Shown here one piece after another: positions 17,501 through 25,423 of a stretch of DNA of 41,526 nucleotides (position 1 is the stretch's first letter; each line of letters starts with the position of its first letter). The stretch is from Bacteroidetes bacterium HGW-Bacteroidetes-8. Lineage in GTDB: Bacteria; Bacteroidota; Bacteroidia; Bacteroidales; UBA932. The translations under genes were made by a program, and so were the position numbers. A model generated the notes under the pieces. It was not told where the DNA came from. It did no database searches and worked only from the letters and a program-made list of their open reading frames with translations. Location of the stretch: the NCBI GenBank assembly GCA_002840895.1, contig PHCZ01000012.1, positions 1-41,526 of the forward strand, given 5' to 3'.

Positions 17501-18574
17501 ATGGGACACTTGATTTTAGCAATAAATCCTGGATCTACTTCAACAAAAATTGCTGTCTTTGAGAGCAGGAAACAACTTTTTGTAACCACACTCAGACACT
17601 CTGCACAAGAGCTTGCTCTCTTTTATTCAATTTCGGAGCAGTTTGAGTTCAGGAAAGATACAATTCTTAAAACATTAAAAGATAATGAAATAGAGCTTTC
17701 TTCTATTGAGATGATAGTAGGAAGAGGGGGATTGATTAAGCCAATTAAAGCGGGGGTATATGAGGTAAATGAGCAGATGATAACAGACCTGCAGGTTGGT
17801 GTGGGGGGTGAGCACGCCAGCAATCTTGGGGGACTCATAGCGCATAGTATAGCAAAGGAGATTAAAGGCTGCAGAGCATTTATTGCCGATCCTGTTGTGG
17901 TAGACGAGCTTGAACCGATTGCCAGAATTACTGGCCACCCTCTGTTCGAGAGAAGGTCAATATTTCACGCACTCAATCAAAGAGCTATTGCAAAGAGTTA
18001 TGCTACATCTTTAAATGTACCATATGAATCTTTAAACCTGATAGTTGCGCATCTTGGCGGGGGTGTATCTGTAGGTGCACACTCTAAGGGAAGAGTTATT
18101 GATGTCAATAATGCTCTCAACGGAGAGGGACCTTTCTCCCCGGAAAGATCCGGAACCTTACCTGCATATGATCTTGCCAAGCTTTGTTTTTCAGGAGATT
18201 ATACATTAGAAGATGTGAAAAAAATGATTACCGGTGAGGGTGGTCTGGTTGCGCATCTGGGAACGAACTCTTTTAGTATAGTCGAGAAGATGGTTAGCGA
18301 AGGGGATCATAAGTTTATTCTAATATCTGAAGCTTTTGCATATAACGTGGCCAAAGCGATAGGTGCGATGGCAGTTGTCCATAAAGGGGAGGTTGACGCT
18401 ATACTTATTACTGGAGGAATAGCATACAATACAAGGCTAATGGAGAGTATATCGGAACAGATAAAGTTTATCGCTCCGGTAAAAATTTTCCCTGGAGAAG
18501 ATGAGATGTCTGCTTTAGCCTGGAACGGTCTGGCTGTGCTTGAGGGTAAAGAGGTTCCATTGGTTTACGTATAG
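17501..18574 (+). CDS. buk: Butyrate kinase
   Basis: This 357-residue acid kinase of the ASKHA fold makes ATP from butyryl-phosphate (or a branched-chain acyl-phosphate). Motifs include LAINPGSTSTKIAVFES (6-22), SIFHALNQRAIAKSYA, IVAHLGGGVSVGAHSKGRV and DVNNALNGEGPFSPERSGTLP, which separate butyrate kinases from acetate kinase, and ILITGGIAYNTRLM near the end. It starts three bases after ptb, so translation is probably coupled. The downstream gene is convergent with a 21-base spacer; I see only a weak AT-rich inverted repeat there. Confidence 0.95.
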   Translation: MGHLILAINPGSTSTKIAVFESRKQLFVTTLRHSAQELALFYSISEQFEFRKDTILKTLKDNEIELSSIEMIVGRGGLIKPIKAGVYEVNEQMITDLQVGVGGEHASNLGGLIAHSIAKEIKGCRAFIADPVVVDELEPIARITGHPLFERRSIFHALNQRAIAKSYATSLNVPYESLNLIVAHLGGGVSVGAHSKGRVIDVNNALNGEGPFSPERSGTLPAYDLAKLCFSGDYTLEDVKKMITGEGGLVAHLGTNSFSIVEKMVSEGDHKFILISEAFAYNVAKAIGAMAVVHKGEVDAILITGGIAYNTRLMESISEQIKFIAPVKIFPGEDEMSALAWNGLAVLEGKEVPLVYV

Positions 18575-18595
18575 CAGCGAAGGTTTTACTCTGGA

Positions 18596-19729
18596 TTACT
18601 TTAGTAAAATATAGTATTTCAGCTCACAAGAGTCACCTCTGGTTGGGTGTAGAATGTTAATTAGATCATTGAGGATTACATCGGGTTCTATCACCCCTGT
18701 TTCCCAAAAATCGCTACCACCCCTTGATGTATTTCTTTTTGTGTTATTGAATACTCTTCCTTTAACAAATACCGGCAGCCTCTTGAAAAGAGGATTGCCG
18801 GTTTCTAATTGATAGAGAGAGGTGTAAAAATTGGGGTTTAACCAGAAATCGGCATTTTCAGCCTCCATATAGACCTCTTCAAGGCTATTCGGATTTGAAG
18901 GATTATCGCCCTCCTTACTTAATATTATCTCTCCGCCCGCATCTTTAATAAGATGGCTCATATAGCTGTTTACCCCCGGTATGTACCATATATCTTTCCA
19001 GGGAGCATTAAGCAGCACCTTAGGTCTCTCAGTAATATCTCTCACCAACTCTCTTTTGCTGTTGTATCGTCTCTTTATTGCATTAAAAATAGAGTCAGAG
19101 TGAGCTGCCTTAGAGAAGAGAGTACCAAAAAAATTTAGATACTCAAGTTTACCCAATGGGTGCTCTTCCATATAGTCCCCAACTACAATAACCTTAATTC
19201 CAAGTTCTCTAATCTTATCTATATAGATATTGTTCTCTCCGCTTATACCGTATGTAAAGACAACATCCGGAGATAGTTGCAGTAGCATTTCGTAATTTAT
19301 TGAGGTTTCAAAACCGATATCTTTAATCATACCTGCAGCTAAACCTGAATTTATCTTTGGATTGGTTATGTATTGCGCCCCTGAGACTGCCACAACAGAG
19401 CTCTCTTCACCTATAGCGCTTATATAGGATATATGGCTGGTAGACATACAGACAACACTCTTCAGGGGAACGGGAATCTCATATCTACTATATTCTCTAC
19501 TCCCTCTCTCATCTCTGGGAACCAGTTTGTATCTGGAGATATCTCCATTTCCGCTCCAACTCTCGTTAATGATGAGATAGGTACTGCCAGACTCCTCATT
19601 AGTAATACTAAAATATTTTGCATACTCATTTCCTAAAGTTGTAACATCATCACTGACCGAGGGTCCGCTACAGAAGATGATGGTCTGGAGAAGAGCAAAG
19701 AGAGATGTAAGTTTGAAAATGGGCTTCAT
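18596..19729 (-). CDS. TroA-type ABC transporter substrate-binding protein (iron-siderophore/cobalamin class)
   Basis: This 377-residue exported protein has the two-lobed helical-backbone binding-protein fold. Visible features are VVCMSTSHISYISAIGEE, the GAQYITNP loop, LLQLSPDVVFTYG, a bridging helix around PLGKLEYLNFFGTLFSK, and DAGGEIILS in the second lobe. These are typical of periplasmic binding proteins for iron complexes or cobalamin. The N-terminus is a signal peptide ending in TIIFCSGP; the Cys suggests a lipoprotein, but Phe before it is unusual for a lipobox. No permease or ATPase gene is adjacent, so it is an orphan that may use a transporter encoded elsewhere. It is convergent with buk and divergent from the flavoprotein gene. 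Confidence 0.82.
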   Translation of the reverse strand: MKPIFKLTSLFALLQTIIFCSGPSVSDDVTTLGNEYAKYFSITNEESGSTYLIINESWSGNGDISRYKLVPRDERGSREYSRYEIPVPLKSVVCMSTSHISYISAIGEESSVVAVSGAQYITNPKINSGLAAGMIKDIGFETSINYEMLLQLSPDVVFTYGISGENNIYIDKIRELGIKVIVVGDYMEEHPLGKLEYLNFFGTLFSKAAHSDSIFNAIKRRYNSKRELVRDITERPKVLLNAPWKDIWYIPGVNSYMSHLIKDAGGEIILSKEGDNPSNPNSLEEVYMEAENADFWLNPNFYTSLYQLETGNPLFKRLPVFVKGRVFNNTKRNTSRGGSDFWETGVIEPDVILNDLINILHPTRGDSCELKYYILLK

Positions 19730-19742
19730 TAGTGTATATTTG
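19712..19742 (+). promoter_or_regulatory. Promoter of the BaiN-type flavoprotein gene
   Basis: TTTG at 19712-19715 is followed after 19 bases by a perfect -7 box, TATATTTG (19735-19742). The ATG at 19779 follows 36 bases later. The -33 box lies inside the first codons of the divergent binding-protein gene. On the opposite strand another TAnnTTTG match (TAAATTTG, 19753-19746) could serve that gene. Confidence 0.65.
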
Positions 19743-19778
19743 CTGCAAATTTAATATTTTACATTTAATAAGCAGATA

Positions 19779-21056
19779 ATGAAAAGCAGGGATGTTATAG
19801 TAGTAGGAGGGGGAGCTGCCGGTATGCTGGCAGCAATATCTGCCGCAAAATCGGGTGCCGGGGTAACCCTACTTGAGAAGATGGAGAGATTAGGAAGGAA
19901 GTTAAGGATTACCGGTAAAGGGCGTTGTAATATAACCAACACAAAACCCTGGCAAGAATTTTCTATGCATATTCACCCTAAGAGCAATTTTTTCAAACAC
20001 TCCTTTTATAACTTCTCGAATGAAGATACAATAACATTCTTTGAAAGTATAGGGTTAAAGACTGTGCTTGAGAGAGGAGAACGTATTTTCCCCTCATCCG
20101 GTTTGGCATCTGATGTAGTTAATGCTCTCACAGCAGAGATGGAGAGAGTAGGGGTGGAGATAATCCTAAATACCCGGGTTACAGATTTGACTGTAGCTGG
20201 CCAAAAAGTTACTGAGGTTGTTACAATAAACACAAAGAGTAATATAGAAACAAAGTATTGTGCCACAACTGTGGTTATGGCTACAGGAGGGCTGTCATAT
20301 CCACTAACAGGTTCTGATGGAGATGGTTATGTGATTGCAAAAAATCTTGGACACAAAATAGAGGAGTGTTTTCCATCTCTAACAGCACTTATGCCTAAAG
20401 ATTATTCAAAAGAGCTGGAGGGTCTTCAGCTTAAAAATGTGGAGATTGCTCTATTTATTGCAGGAGATGAGGTTCAAAGAGAGATGGGGGAGCTGGATTT
20501 TACCAATAACGGGATAGAGGGTTCTATTGGCTATAAAATAAGCAGAAAAGCAGTCAAAGCTCTTATAAACGGGAACAGATGCTTAGTGTATCTGGATCTC
20601 AAGCCGGCTCTAACAAAAGATGTGCTCATAGAGAGAATGAGAAGAGAGCTGGACCTCTTACACAACCCCTCAATTAATCAGCTTATGAGAAAATTATTAC
20701 CATATGAGTTGATTAGCTCCTTTTTGTCTTTTGTAAACCTTCCGGCAGACCCTCTTAAAGCCCCAAAGAGGGAGGTTACAATAAAAGCTATTGCAGCATC
20801 TTTAAAGGCCTGGAAGATGGATATTGTTACATTTACCTCATATGAGCGGGCTGTAATAACTGCCGGTGGGGTATCTCTTGATGAAGTTATTGCAAAAAAT
20901 ATGAGGTCCCGTTTGTACGACAATCTCTTTTTTGCAGGTGAGATTATAGATCTGGATGGCGATACAGGAGGGTATAACCTTCAGATAGCCTTTTCAACCG
21001 GTTATATGGCAGGATTGGAGGCCGCCAGAGTCTCAAAACAAGCTATAATAACTTAG
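19779..21056 (+). CDS. BaiN/HI0933-type NAD(P)/FAD-dependent oxidoreductase
   Basis: This 425-residue flavoprotein belongs to the HI0933/YhiN family, annotated as aminoacetone oxidase or BaiN-like. The N-terminal Rossmann motif VVGGGAAGMLAAISAAKSGA binds the FAD ADP moiety. The family signature RKLRITGKGRCNITNT follows at about 45-60. VVMATGGLSYPLTGSDGDGY is the second nucleotide-related segment. The C-terminus has ITAGGVSLDEV and LFFAGEIIDLDGDTGGYNLQIAFSTG, which closes the FAD site. The physiological substrate is not known from sequence, and bile-acid activity should not be assumed. Its last 14 bases overlap the convergent exonuclease gene. Confidence 0.92.
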   Translation: MKSRDVIVVGGGAAGMLAAISAAKSGAGVTLLEKMERLGRKLRITGKGRCNITNTKPWQEFSMHIHPKSNFFKHSFYNFSNEDTITFFESIGLKTVLERGERIFPSSGLASDVVNALTAEMERVGVEIILNTRVTDLTVAGQKVTEVVTINTKSNIETKYCATTVVMATGGLSYPLTGSDGDGYVIAKNLGHKIEECFPSLTALMPKDYSKELEGLQLKNVEIALFIAGDEVQREMGELDFTNNGIEGSIGYKISRKAVKALINGNRCLVYLDLKPALTKDVLIERMRRELDLLHNPSINQLMRKLLPYELISSFLSFVNLPADPLKAPKREVTIKAIAASLKAWKMDIVTFTSYERAVITAGGVSLDEVIAKNMRSRLYDNLFFAGEIIDLDGDTGGYNLQIAFSTGYMAGLEAARVSKQAIIT

Positions 21057-21825
21057 AGGAGCTCTCAAACTTGATTTTAAGCTCAGTTATTACCTGTTTT
21101 GTGTCCAGAGTGAACTCTCCGTTCATCATCCACGAGTAGTAACCGGCGTCGCTTTTAAAGACACTCTCAACCGCCCTGCCTTTGTGTTTTCCAAAATTAA
21201 TAACAGGAACATCGTTATCATCCAGAATAATACGACCGGCGTAATCTAGAGATTTAGATTTAGTGGAGAAATCTGCAAGGAACTTAACATCATTTTCCAG
21301 GATATCTTTATACCTGTCCAGTTGGGCTTCAAGTATCTCAAATGTGGCTACTGTATCTGCCTCTGCAGAGTGTGCATTTTCAAGCTCTTTGCTGCAATAA
21401 AATTTGTATGCTGCACCTAATGTTCGTTGCTCCAACTTGTGAAAAATGTTCTGTACATCTACAACACGTCTCTTACGGAAATCAAAACTGACACCGGCTC
21501 TGAGAAACTCCTCTGCAAGCATCGGTATATCGAACTTAGTTGCGTTATAACCTGAGAAATCACATCCGGACATCCAGATTGCCAAGCTTTTGGCAACCTC
21601 TTTAAAGGTTGGGCAATCTGCTACATCTTCATTTGAAATACCGTGTATACTCTGAGCTTCGGGTGAGATGGGAATTGTGGGGTTAATTCTACGGGTTTTA
21701 ATCTCCTGATCTCCATTGGGCATTACCTTAAGAGCGCTTATCTCCACAATTCTGTCTGTGGCAACATTAAGTCCGGTACTCTCAATGTCAAAAAAAAGTA
21801 ACGGGTTCTTTAAGTTCAACTTCAT
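21043..21825 (-). CDS. DnaQ-like 3'-5' exonuclease (DEDDh)
   Basis: This 260-residue protein begins with an epsilon-type exonuclease domain. Exo I is FFDIEST (Asp13, Glu15), Exo II is GYNATKFD, and Exo III is HSAEAD, where His marks the DEDDh subclass. The catalytic Asp/Glu set is intact. The last 60 residues (INFGKHKGRAVESV, YYSWMMNGEF) resemble the small GKHKG domain appended to Bacteroidetes exonucleases. It lies 24 bases downstream of dnaN on the same strand, so it probably shares a transcript. A role in proofreading or in end processing with the clamp is inferred. Confidence 0.9.
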   Translation of the reverse strand: MKLNLKNPLLFFDIESTGLNVATDRIVEISALKVMPNGDQEIKTRRINPTIPISPEAQSIHGISNEDVADCPTFKEVAKSLAIWMSGCDFSGYNATKFDIPMLAEEFLRAGVSFDFRKRRVVDVQNIFHKLEQRTLGAAYKFYCSKELENAHSAEADTVATFEILEAQLDRYKDILENDVKFLADFSTKSKSLDYAGRIILDDNDVPVINFGKHKGRAVESVFKSDAGYYSWMMNGEFTLDTKQVITELKIKFESSSKLL

Positions 21826-21849
21826 TATTATTGTCTCCAGCTTTGAGGC

Positions 21850-22977
21850 TTATGCGCTAACCATCATAGGCATTATTAATGCCAGAATATCTTCCGAAGG
21901 GTCATTCTGGCCAGAGGGCAGAATAAGGGCTGCCCTTGAAGGATCTGAGAGCTCCAGTGAGATATCGTTGTATGAAAGATTTGTGAGAATCTCTACAAGA
22001 AATGTAGATTTAAAACCTATCTCCATTGGATCTCCTTCGTACTGACAGCTTAATCTTTCGTGTGCAGATATTGAAAAATCAAGATCCTGAGCAGAGATTA
22101 CAAGCTGGTTGTATGAGAGCTTCAATTTTACAAGGCTACTTGCCTGATTGGAACAAACAGATACTCTTCTGGCACTGTTAAGAAAATCCTGACGGTTTAT
22201 GATAAGTTTGTTGGTGTTGTTTTTTGGTATAACAGATTTGTAGGCAGGATAGTTGCCCTCTACAAGACGGCATACTAGAATAAATGACTCAAATTCAAAA
22301 TATGCATTTCTCTGGTCAAAAATAATTTTTACAGATTCGTCAATTTTTGAAAGAAGGTTTTTTAGGATTGAAGATGGTTTTTTTGGCAGAATGAAGGATG
22401 ACTTCTGTTCTGACTTTATGTCACGTCTTGTAAAACATACCAGTTTATGTGCATCAGATGCAACAAGAGTTGCAGAATCGGTATCGATATCAAAATATAT
22501 ACCGTTCATAACAGGCCTGAGCTCCTCTTCTGCTGTAGCATAAAGTGTACGGTTGATACCCTCCAGAAGTATCTGAGAGTTTATAGATATCTCAGTACTA
22601 TCTGCAGATATTGAGGCTATGCTCGGATAGTCATCTGCGTTCATACAAGGAAGAGTAGAGCTTCCGTTTGCCCAGGTAATATCAATAGAGGTTTCGCTCT
22701 GATTTGTTTTGAACTCCAGAGGTATATCTGCAAACTCCTTTAAGGAGTCAACAAGAAGTTTTGCAGGGACAGTGATCTCCCCTTCCTCTTCTATACTCTC
22801 TATAGGCAGGCCGGCTTTGAGACTCGTCTCAAGATCTGATGCAGTTATGTGCAGATAACCGTCCTTCAAAACGAACAAAAAATTGTCTAAAACAGGGATT
22901 GTATTTTTCGAAGAGATAACTCTTGAAACAGACAAAAGACGAGCTAAAAGCTCAGTACTTGAAACAACAAACTTCAT
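21850..22977 (-). CDS. dnaN: DNA polymerase III subunit beta (sliding clamp)
   Basis: This 375-residue protein is the ring-forming processivity clamp of the replicative polymerase. It has three repeated clamp domains, with characteristic segments at VSRVISSKNTIPVLDNFLF (near 20-38), the domain-2 stretch NGIYFDIDTDSATLVASDAHKL and a C-terminus ALILPSGQ...ALIMPMMVSA. The last segment is typical of beta clamps and forms part of the partner-binding pocket. I chose the ATG at 22977 (MKFVVSS); the frame extends to 23037 but adds an unrelated hydrophobic leader. It is cotranscribed with the exonuclease gene and divergent from htrA. Confidence 0.97.
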   Translation of the reverse strand: MKFVVSSTELLARLLSVSRVISSKNTIPVLDNFLFVLKDGYLHITASDLETSLKAGLPIESIEEEGEITVPAKLLVDSLKEFADIPLEFKTNQSETSIDITWANGSSTLPCMNADDYPSIASISADSTEISINSQILLEGINRTLYATAEEELRPVMNGIYFDIDTDSATLVASDAHKLVCFTRRDIKSEQKSSFILPKKPSSILKNLLSKIDESVKIIFDQRNAYFEFESFILVCRLVEGNYPAYKSVIPKNNTNKLIINRQDFLNSARRVSVCSNQASSLVKLKLSYNQLVISAQDLDFSISAHERLSCQYEGDPMEIGFKSTFLVEILTNLSYNDISLELSDPSRAALILPSGQNDPSEDILALIMPMMVSA

Positions 22978-22993
22978 ATCAAGATATTTTTTA

Positions 22994-23001
22994 CAAAGAT
23001 A
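22994..23001 (-). promoter_or_regulatory. -7 box of the dnaN promoter
   Basis: TATCTTTG on the minus strand is a perfect TAnnTTTG match 17 bases upstream of the dnaN ATG. I find no TTTG box 19-20 bases further upstream, so the -33 element is weak or different. Confidence 0.5.
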
Positions 23002-23058
23002 AAAAAAATAAGTTATGGCATATAATTTGTTTTTCAACTTAAAAAAACTTTTAAAGCC

Positions 23059-24489
23059 ATGAAACGTAATATAATTATCTATTTGTTTTTAACTGTTTTA
23101 ATTAGCGGATTAACATCCATTGCAGTAGTTACATTAAGCGGAGATAAGAGCTCCTCTTATTCATATCCACAGGATAATACATTAATCAAAAAAACCAATT
23201 TAACAGAGCCTGAATTCCCTGATTTTACATTTGCTGCCGAGAACGCTGTGAAAGCTGTAGTTCACGTCAAGGTTGTAATGAAAGGCTCAAACCAGCCATA
23301 CTCTCTATTTGATTTCTTTTTCGGGTATGGTCAGCAGCAGATGCCAAGGGAGCAGATAGGTGCAGGCTCCGGGGTAATTATCTCCGCTGACGGATATATT
23401 GTGACAAACAATCACGTTGTAGAGGGTGCCGACGATATTGAGGTGACCCTTGAGAACAACCAATCTTTCAAGGCAAAACTGGTTAGCAGCGACTCTGCAA
23501 CAGATATCGCACTTATAAAGATTGACGCCAATAATCTTCCGTTTTTGAGGTTCGGAGATTCAGATGCCCTTCGTCTGGGTGAGTGGGTTCTCGCAATCGG
23601 AAATCCATATAACCTGAGATCCACTATTACTGCAGGAATAGTAAGTGCAAAAGCAAGAAGTATCCCTTCAATGGATGGCAGTTTCAAGATCGAGGCGTTT
23701 ATTCAGACAGATGCAGCTGTCAACTCAGGCAATAGCGGAGGTGCTCTGATTAATACCAAAGGTGAACTGATTGGAATCAATACTGCTATAGCTTCAAAGA
23801 CAGGAGCCTTTACCGGATACTCCTTTGCAGTTCCGGTTACAATTGTAAAAAAAATTGTGGAGGATATAATGAAATTTGGCAGTGTTCAGAGGGCACTGAT
23901 GGGGATATCAATGCAGAATATTGACGGAACACTAGTCAGAGAGAAGGGTTTAAAGGATACAAAAGGGGTGTACATTGCAGAGGTAATCAAGGGAGGAGCA
24001 GCAGACAAGGCTGGTATTAAAGCGTCGGATGTTCTTCTTTCGGTGAACGGAATTGAGGTTAATTCCTCTCCGGCAGTACAGGAGCAGATATCCAAATACA
24101 GACCAAAAGATAAAATATCGGTAGAAATTTTAAGAGATGGTAAACAAAAAGAGATATCAGTTGTATTAGAGACGAGCAACGACCAGATTGCAATGGTGGG
24201 AGATCATAAAACCGGTGTTCTTAAATTTTATGGTGCAGAGCTGAAAAATGCTCCAAAGGATAAGCTGGAGAGGCTAGGGATAAAATCGGGTGTCGAGGTT
24301 ATTTCGGTGTCAGAAGGTAAGTTTATGGATGCAGGTATAAAGCAAGGTTTTATAATCACATACATTAACCAGACAGCTCTGGAGAGTGTACAGGATTTGC
24401 AATCTGTAATTCAAAGAAGCAGAAGGTCCTTACTGATAGAAGGTGTATACCCTGACGGCAAGGTTGTATACTATGGTATGGGGCTCTGA
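23059..24489 (+). CDS. HtrA/DegP-type periplasmic serine protease
   Basis: This 476-residue protein is a trypsin-like protease and chaperone acting on misfolded periplasmic proteins. An N-terminal hydrophobic segment (about 5-27) is a signal peptide or membrane anchor. The protease domain has the triad His119 in TNNHVVEGA, Asp149 in SATDIALIKI and Ser226 in NSGNSGGAL. A linker with a Phe-rich LA-loop-like stretch (SLFDFFFGYG, 82-91) precedes it. PDZ1 lies at about 285-375 (KGVYIAEVIKGGAADKAGIK); a divergent second PDZ-like domain ends the protein. It is divergent from dnaN and 56 bases upstream of the primary sigma factor, which has its own promoter. Confidence 0.95.
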   Translation: MKRNIIIYLFLTVLISGLTSIAVVTLSGDKSSSYSYPQDNTLIKKTNLTEPEFPDFTFAAENAVKAVVHVKVVMKGSNQPYSLFDFFFGYGQQQMPREQIGAGSGVIISADGYIVTNNHVVEGADDIEVTLENNQSFKAKLVSSDSATDIALIKIDANNLPFLRFGDSDALRLGEWVLAIGNPYNLRSTITAGIVSAKARSIPSMDGSFKIEAFIQTDAAVNSGNSGGALINTKGELIGINTAIASKTGAFTGYSFAVPVTIVKKIVEDIMKFGSVQRALMGISMQNIDGTLVREKGLKDTKGVYIAEVIKGGAADKAGIKASDVLLSVNGIEVNSSPAVQEQISKYRPKDKISVEILRDGKQKEISVVLETSNDQIAMVGDHKTGVLKFYGAELKNAPKDKLERLGIKSGVEVISVSEGKFMDAGIKQGFIITYINQTALESVQDLQSVIQRSRRSLLIEGVYPDGKVVYYGMGL

Positions 24490-24492
24490 TTT

Positions 24493-24524
24493 TTTGTAGC
24501 ATCTGTTTATTTTTATTAGCTTTG
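24493..24524 (+). promoter_or_regulatory. Promoter of the sigma-factor gene
   Basis: TTTG (24493-24496) is followed after exactly 20 bases by TAGCTTTG (24517-24524), a perfect Bacteroidetes promoter. It lies in the 56-base spacer behind htrA, starting just four bases after the htrA stop codon, and 21 bases before the sigma-factor ATG. Confidence 0.75.
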
Positions 24525-24545
24525 CCGGACATTACCTTTTTATAA

Positions 24546-25406
24546 ATGAGACAGCTTAAGATAACTAAATCCATTACCAACAGAGAGAGCGCATCTCTTG
24601 ATAAATATCTTCAAGAGATTGGAAGAGAGGAACTTATAACAGTAGAAGATGAGGTTGAATTAGCTCAGAGAATCAGAAAAGGAGATCAGGAGGCACTTGA
24701 AAAATTAACAAGAGCTAACTTGAGATTTGTTGTCTCTGTAGCAAAACAGTACCAAAACCAAGGTCTAAGTCTTCCCGATCTGATAAATGAAGGAAATCTC
24801 GGACTAATCAAAGCGGCAGAAAAATTTGACGAAACCAGAGGTTTTAAGTTTATTTCATACGCTGTGTGGTGGATTAGACAATCTATCTTACAGGCTCTTG
24901 CAGAGCAATCTAGAATTGTGAGGCTACCATTGAATCAGGTTGGTTCTCTCAATAAGATTAATAAAGCTCTCTCAAAATTTGAGCAGGAGAATGAACGGAT
25001 GCCTTCACCCGAAGAACTTTCGGAGATATTGGATATACCTAAGGAGAAAATTGCAGATACTTTAAGAGTATCAGGCAGACACGTATCAGTGGATGCCCCT
25101 TTCGTAGATGGAGAGGACAACAATCTTTTGGATGTATTGGTTAACAATGACTCGCCTAATGCAGACAGAGGACTTGTTAACGAGTCGCTTAACAAAGAGA
25201 TTGAGAGAGCACTATCTACTCTTACAGAACGTGAGAGGGATATTGTAAAGTACTTTTTCGGAATTGGAACAAGCGAAATGACACTGGAAGAGATAGGTGA
25301 ATTCTTTGGTCTTACCCGGGAGAGGGTTCGTCAGATTAAAGAGAAGGCTATCAGAAGACTCCGTCACAGTGCAAGGAGCAAACTCCTTAAATCCTACCTT
25401 GGATAA
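24546..25406 (+). CDS. rpoD: Primary RNA polymerase sigma factor (sigma-70 family, Bacteroidetes type)
   Basis: This 286-residue sigma factor directs RNA polymerase to the TTTG/TAnnTTTG promoters seen throughout this window. Region 1.2 covers about 15-45 ([15 protein letters not shown]). Region 2 has [17 protein letters not shown] and the -7-recognition stretch [21 protein letters not shown] (about 93-113). Regions 3 and 4 follow, with the helix-turn-helix near [23 protein letters not shown]. It lacks the acidic region 1.1 and the large non-conserved insert of E. coli RpoD, as expected for the housekeeping sigma of Bacteroidetes. The M3 peptidase gene starts 17 bases later, so read-through is likely. 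Confidence 0.95.
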   Translation: MRQLKITKSITNRESASLDKYLQEIGREELITVEDEVELAQRIRKGDQEALEKLTRANLRFVVSVAKQYQNQGLSLPDLINEGNLGLIKAAEKFDETRGFKFISYAVWWIRQSILQALAEQSRIVRLPLNQVGSLNKINKALSKFEQENERMPSPEELSEILDIPKEKIADTLRVSGRHVSVDAPFVDGEDNNLLDVLVNNDSPNADRGLVNESLNKEIERALSTLTERERDIVKYFFGIGTSEMTLEEIGEFFGLTRERVRQIKEKAIRRLRHSARSKLLKSYLG

Positions 25407-25423
25407 TCTCAAAACTTTAAAAT

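Noticed and set aside
18575-18610. Possible terminator between buk and the binding-protein gene
   Set aside because: Only a weak AT-rich inverted repeat (TTTTACT/AGTAAAA) with a long loop and no T tract; not convincing.
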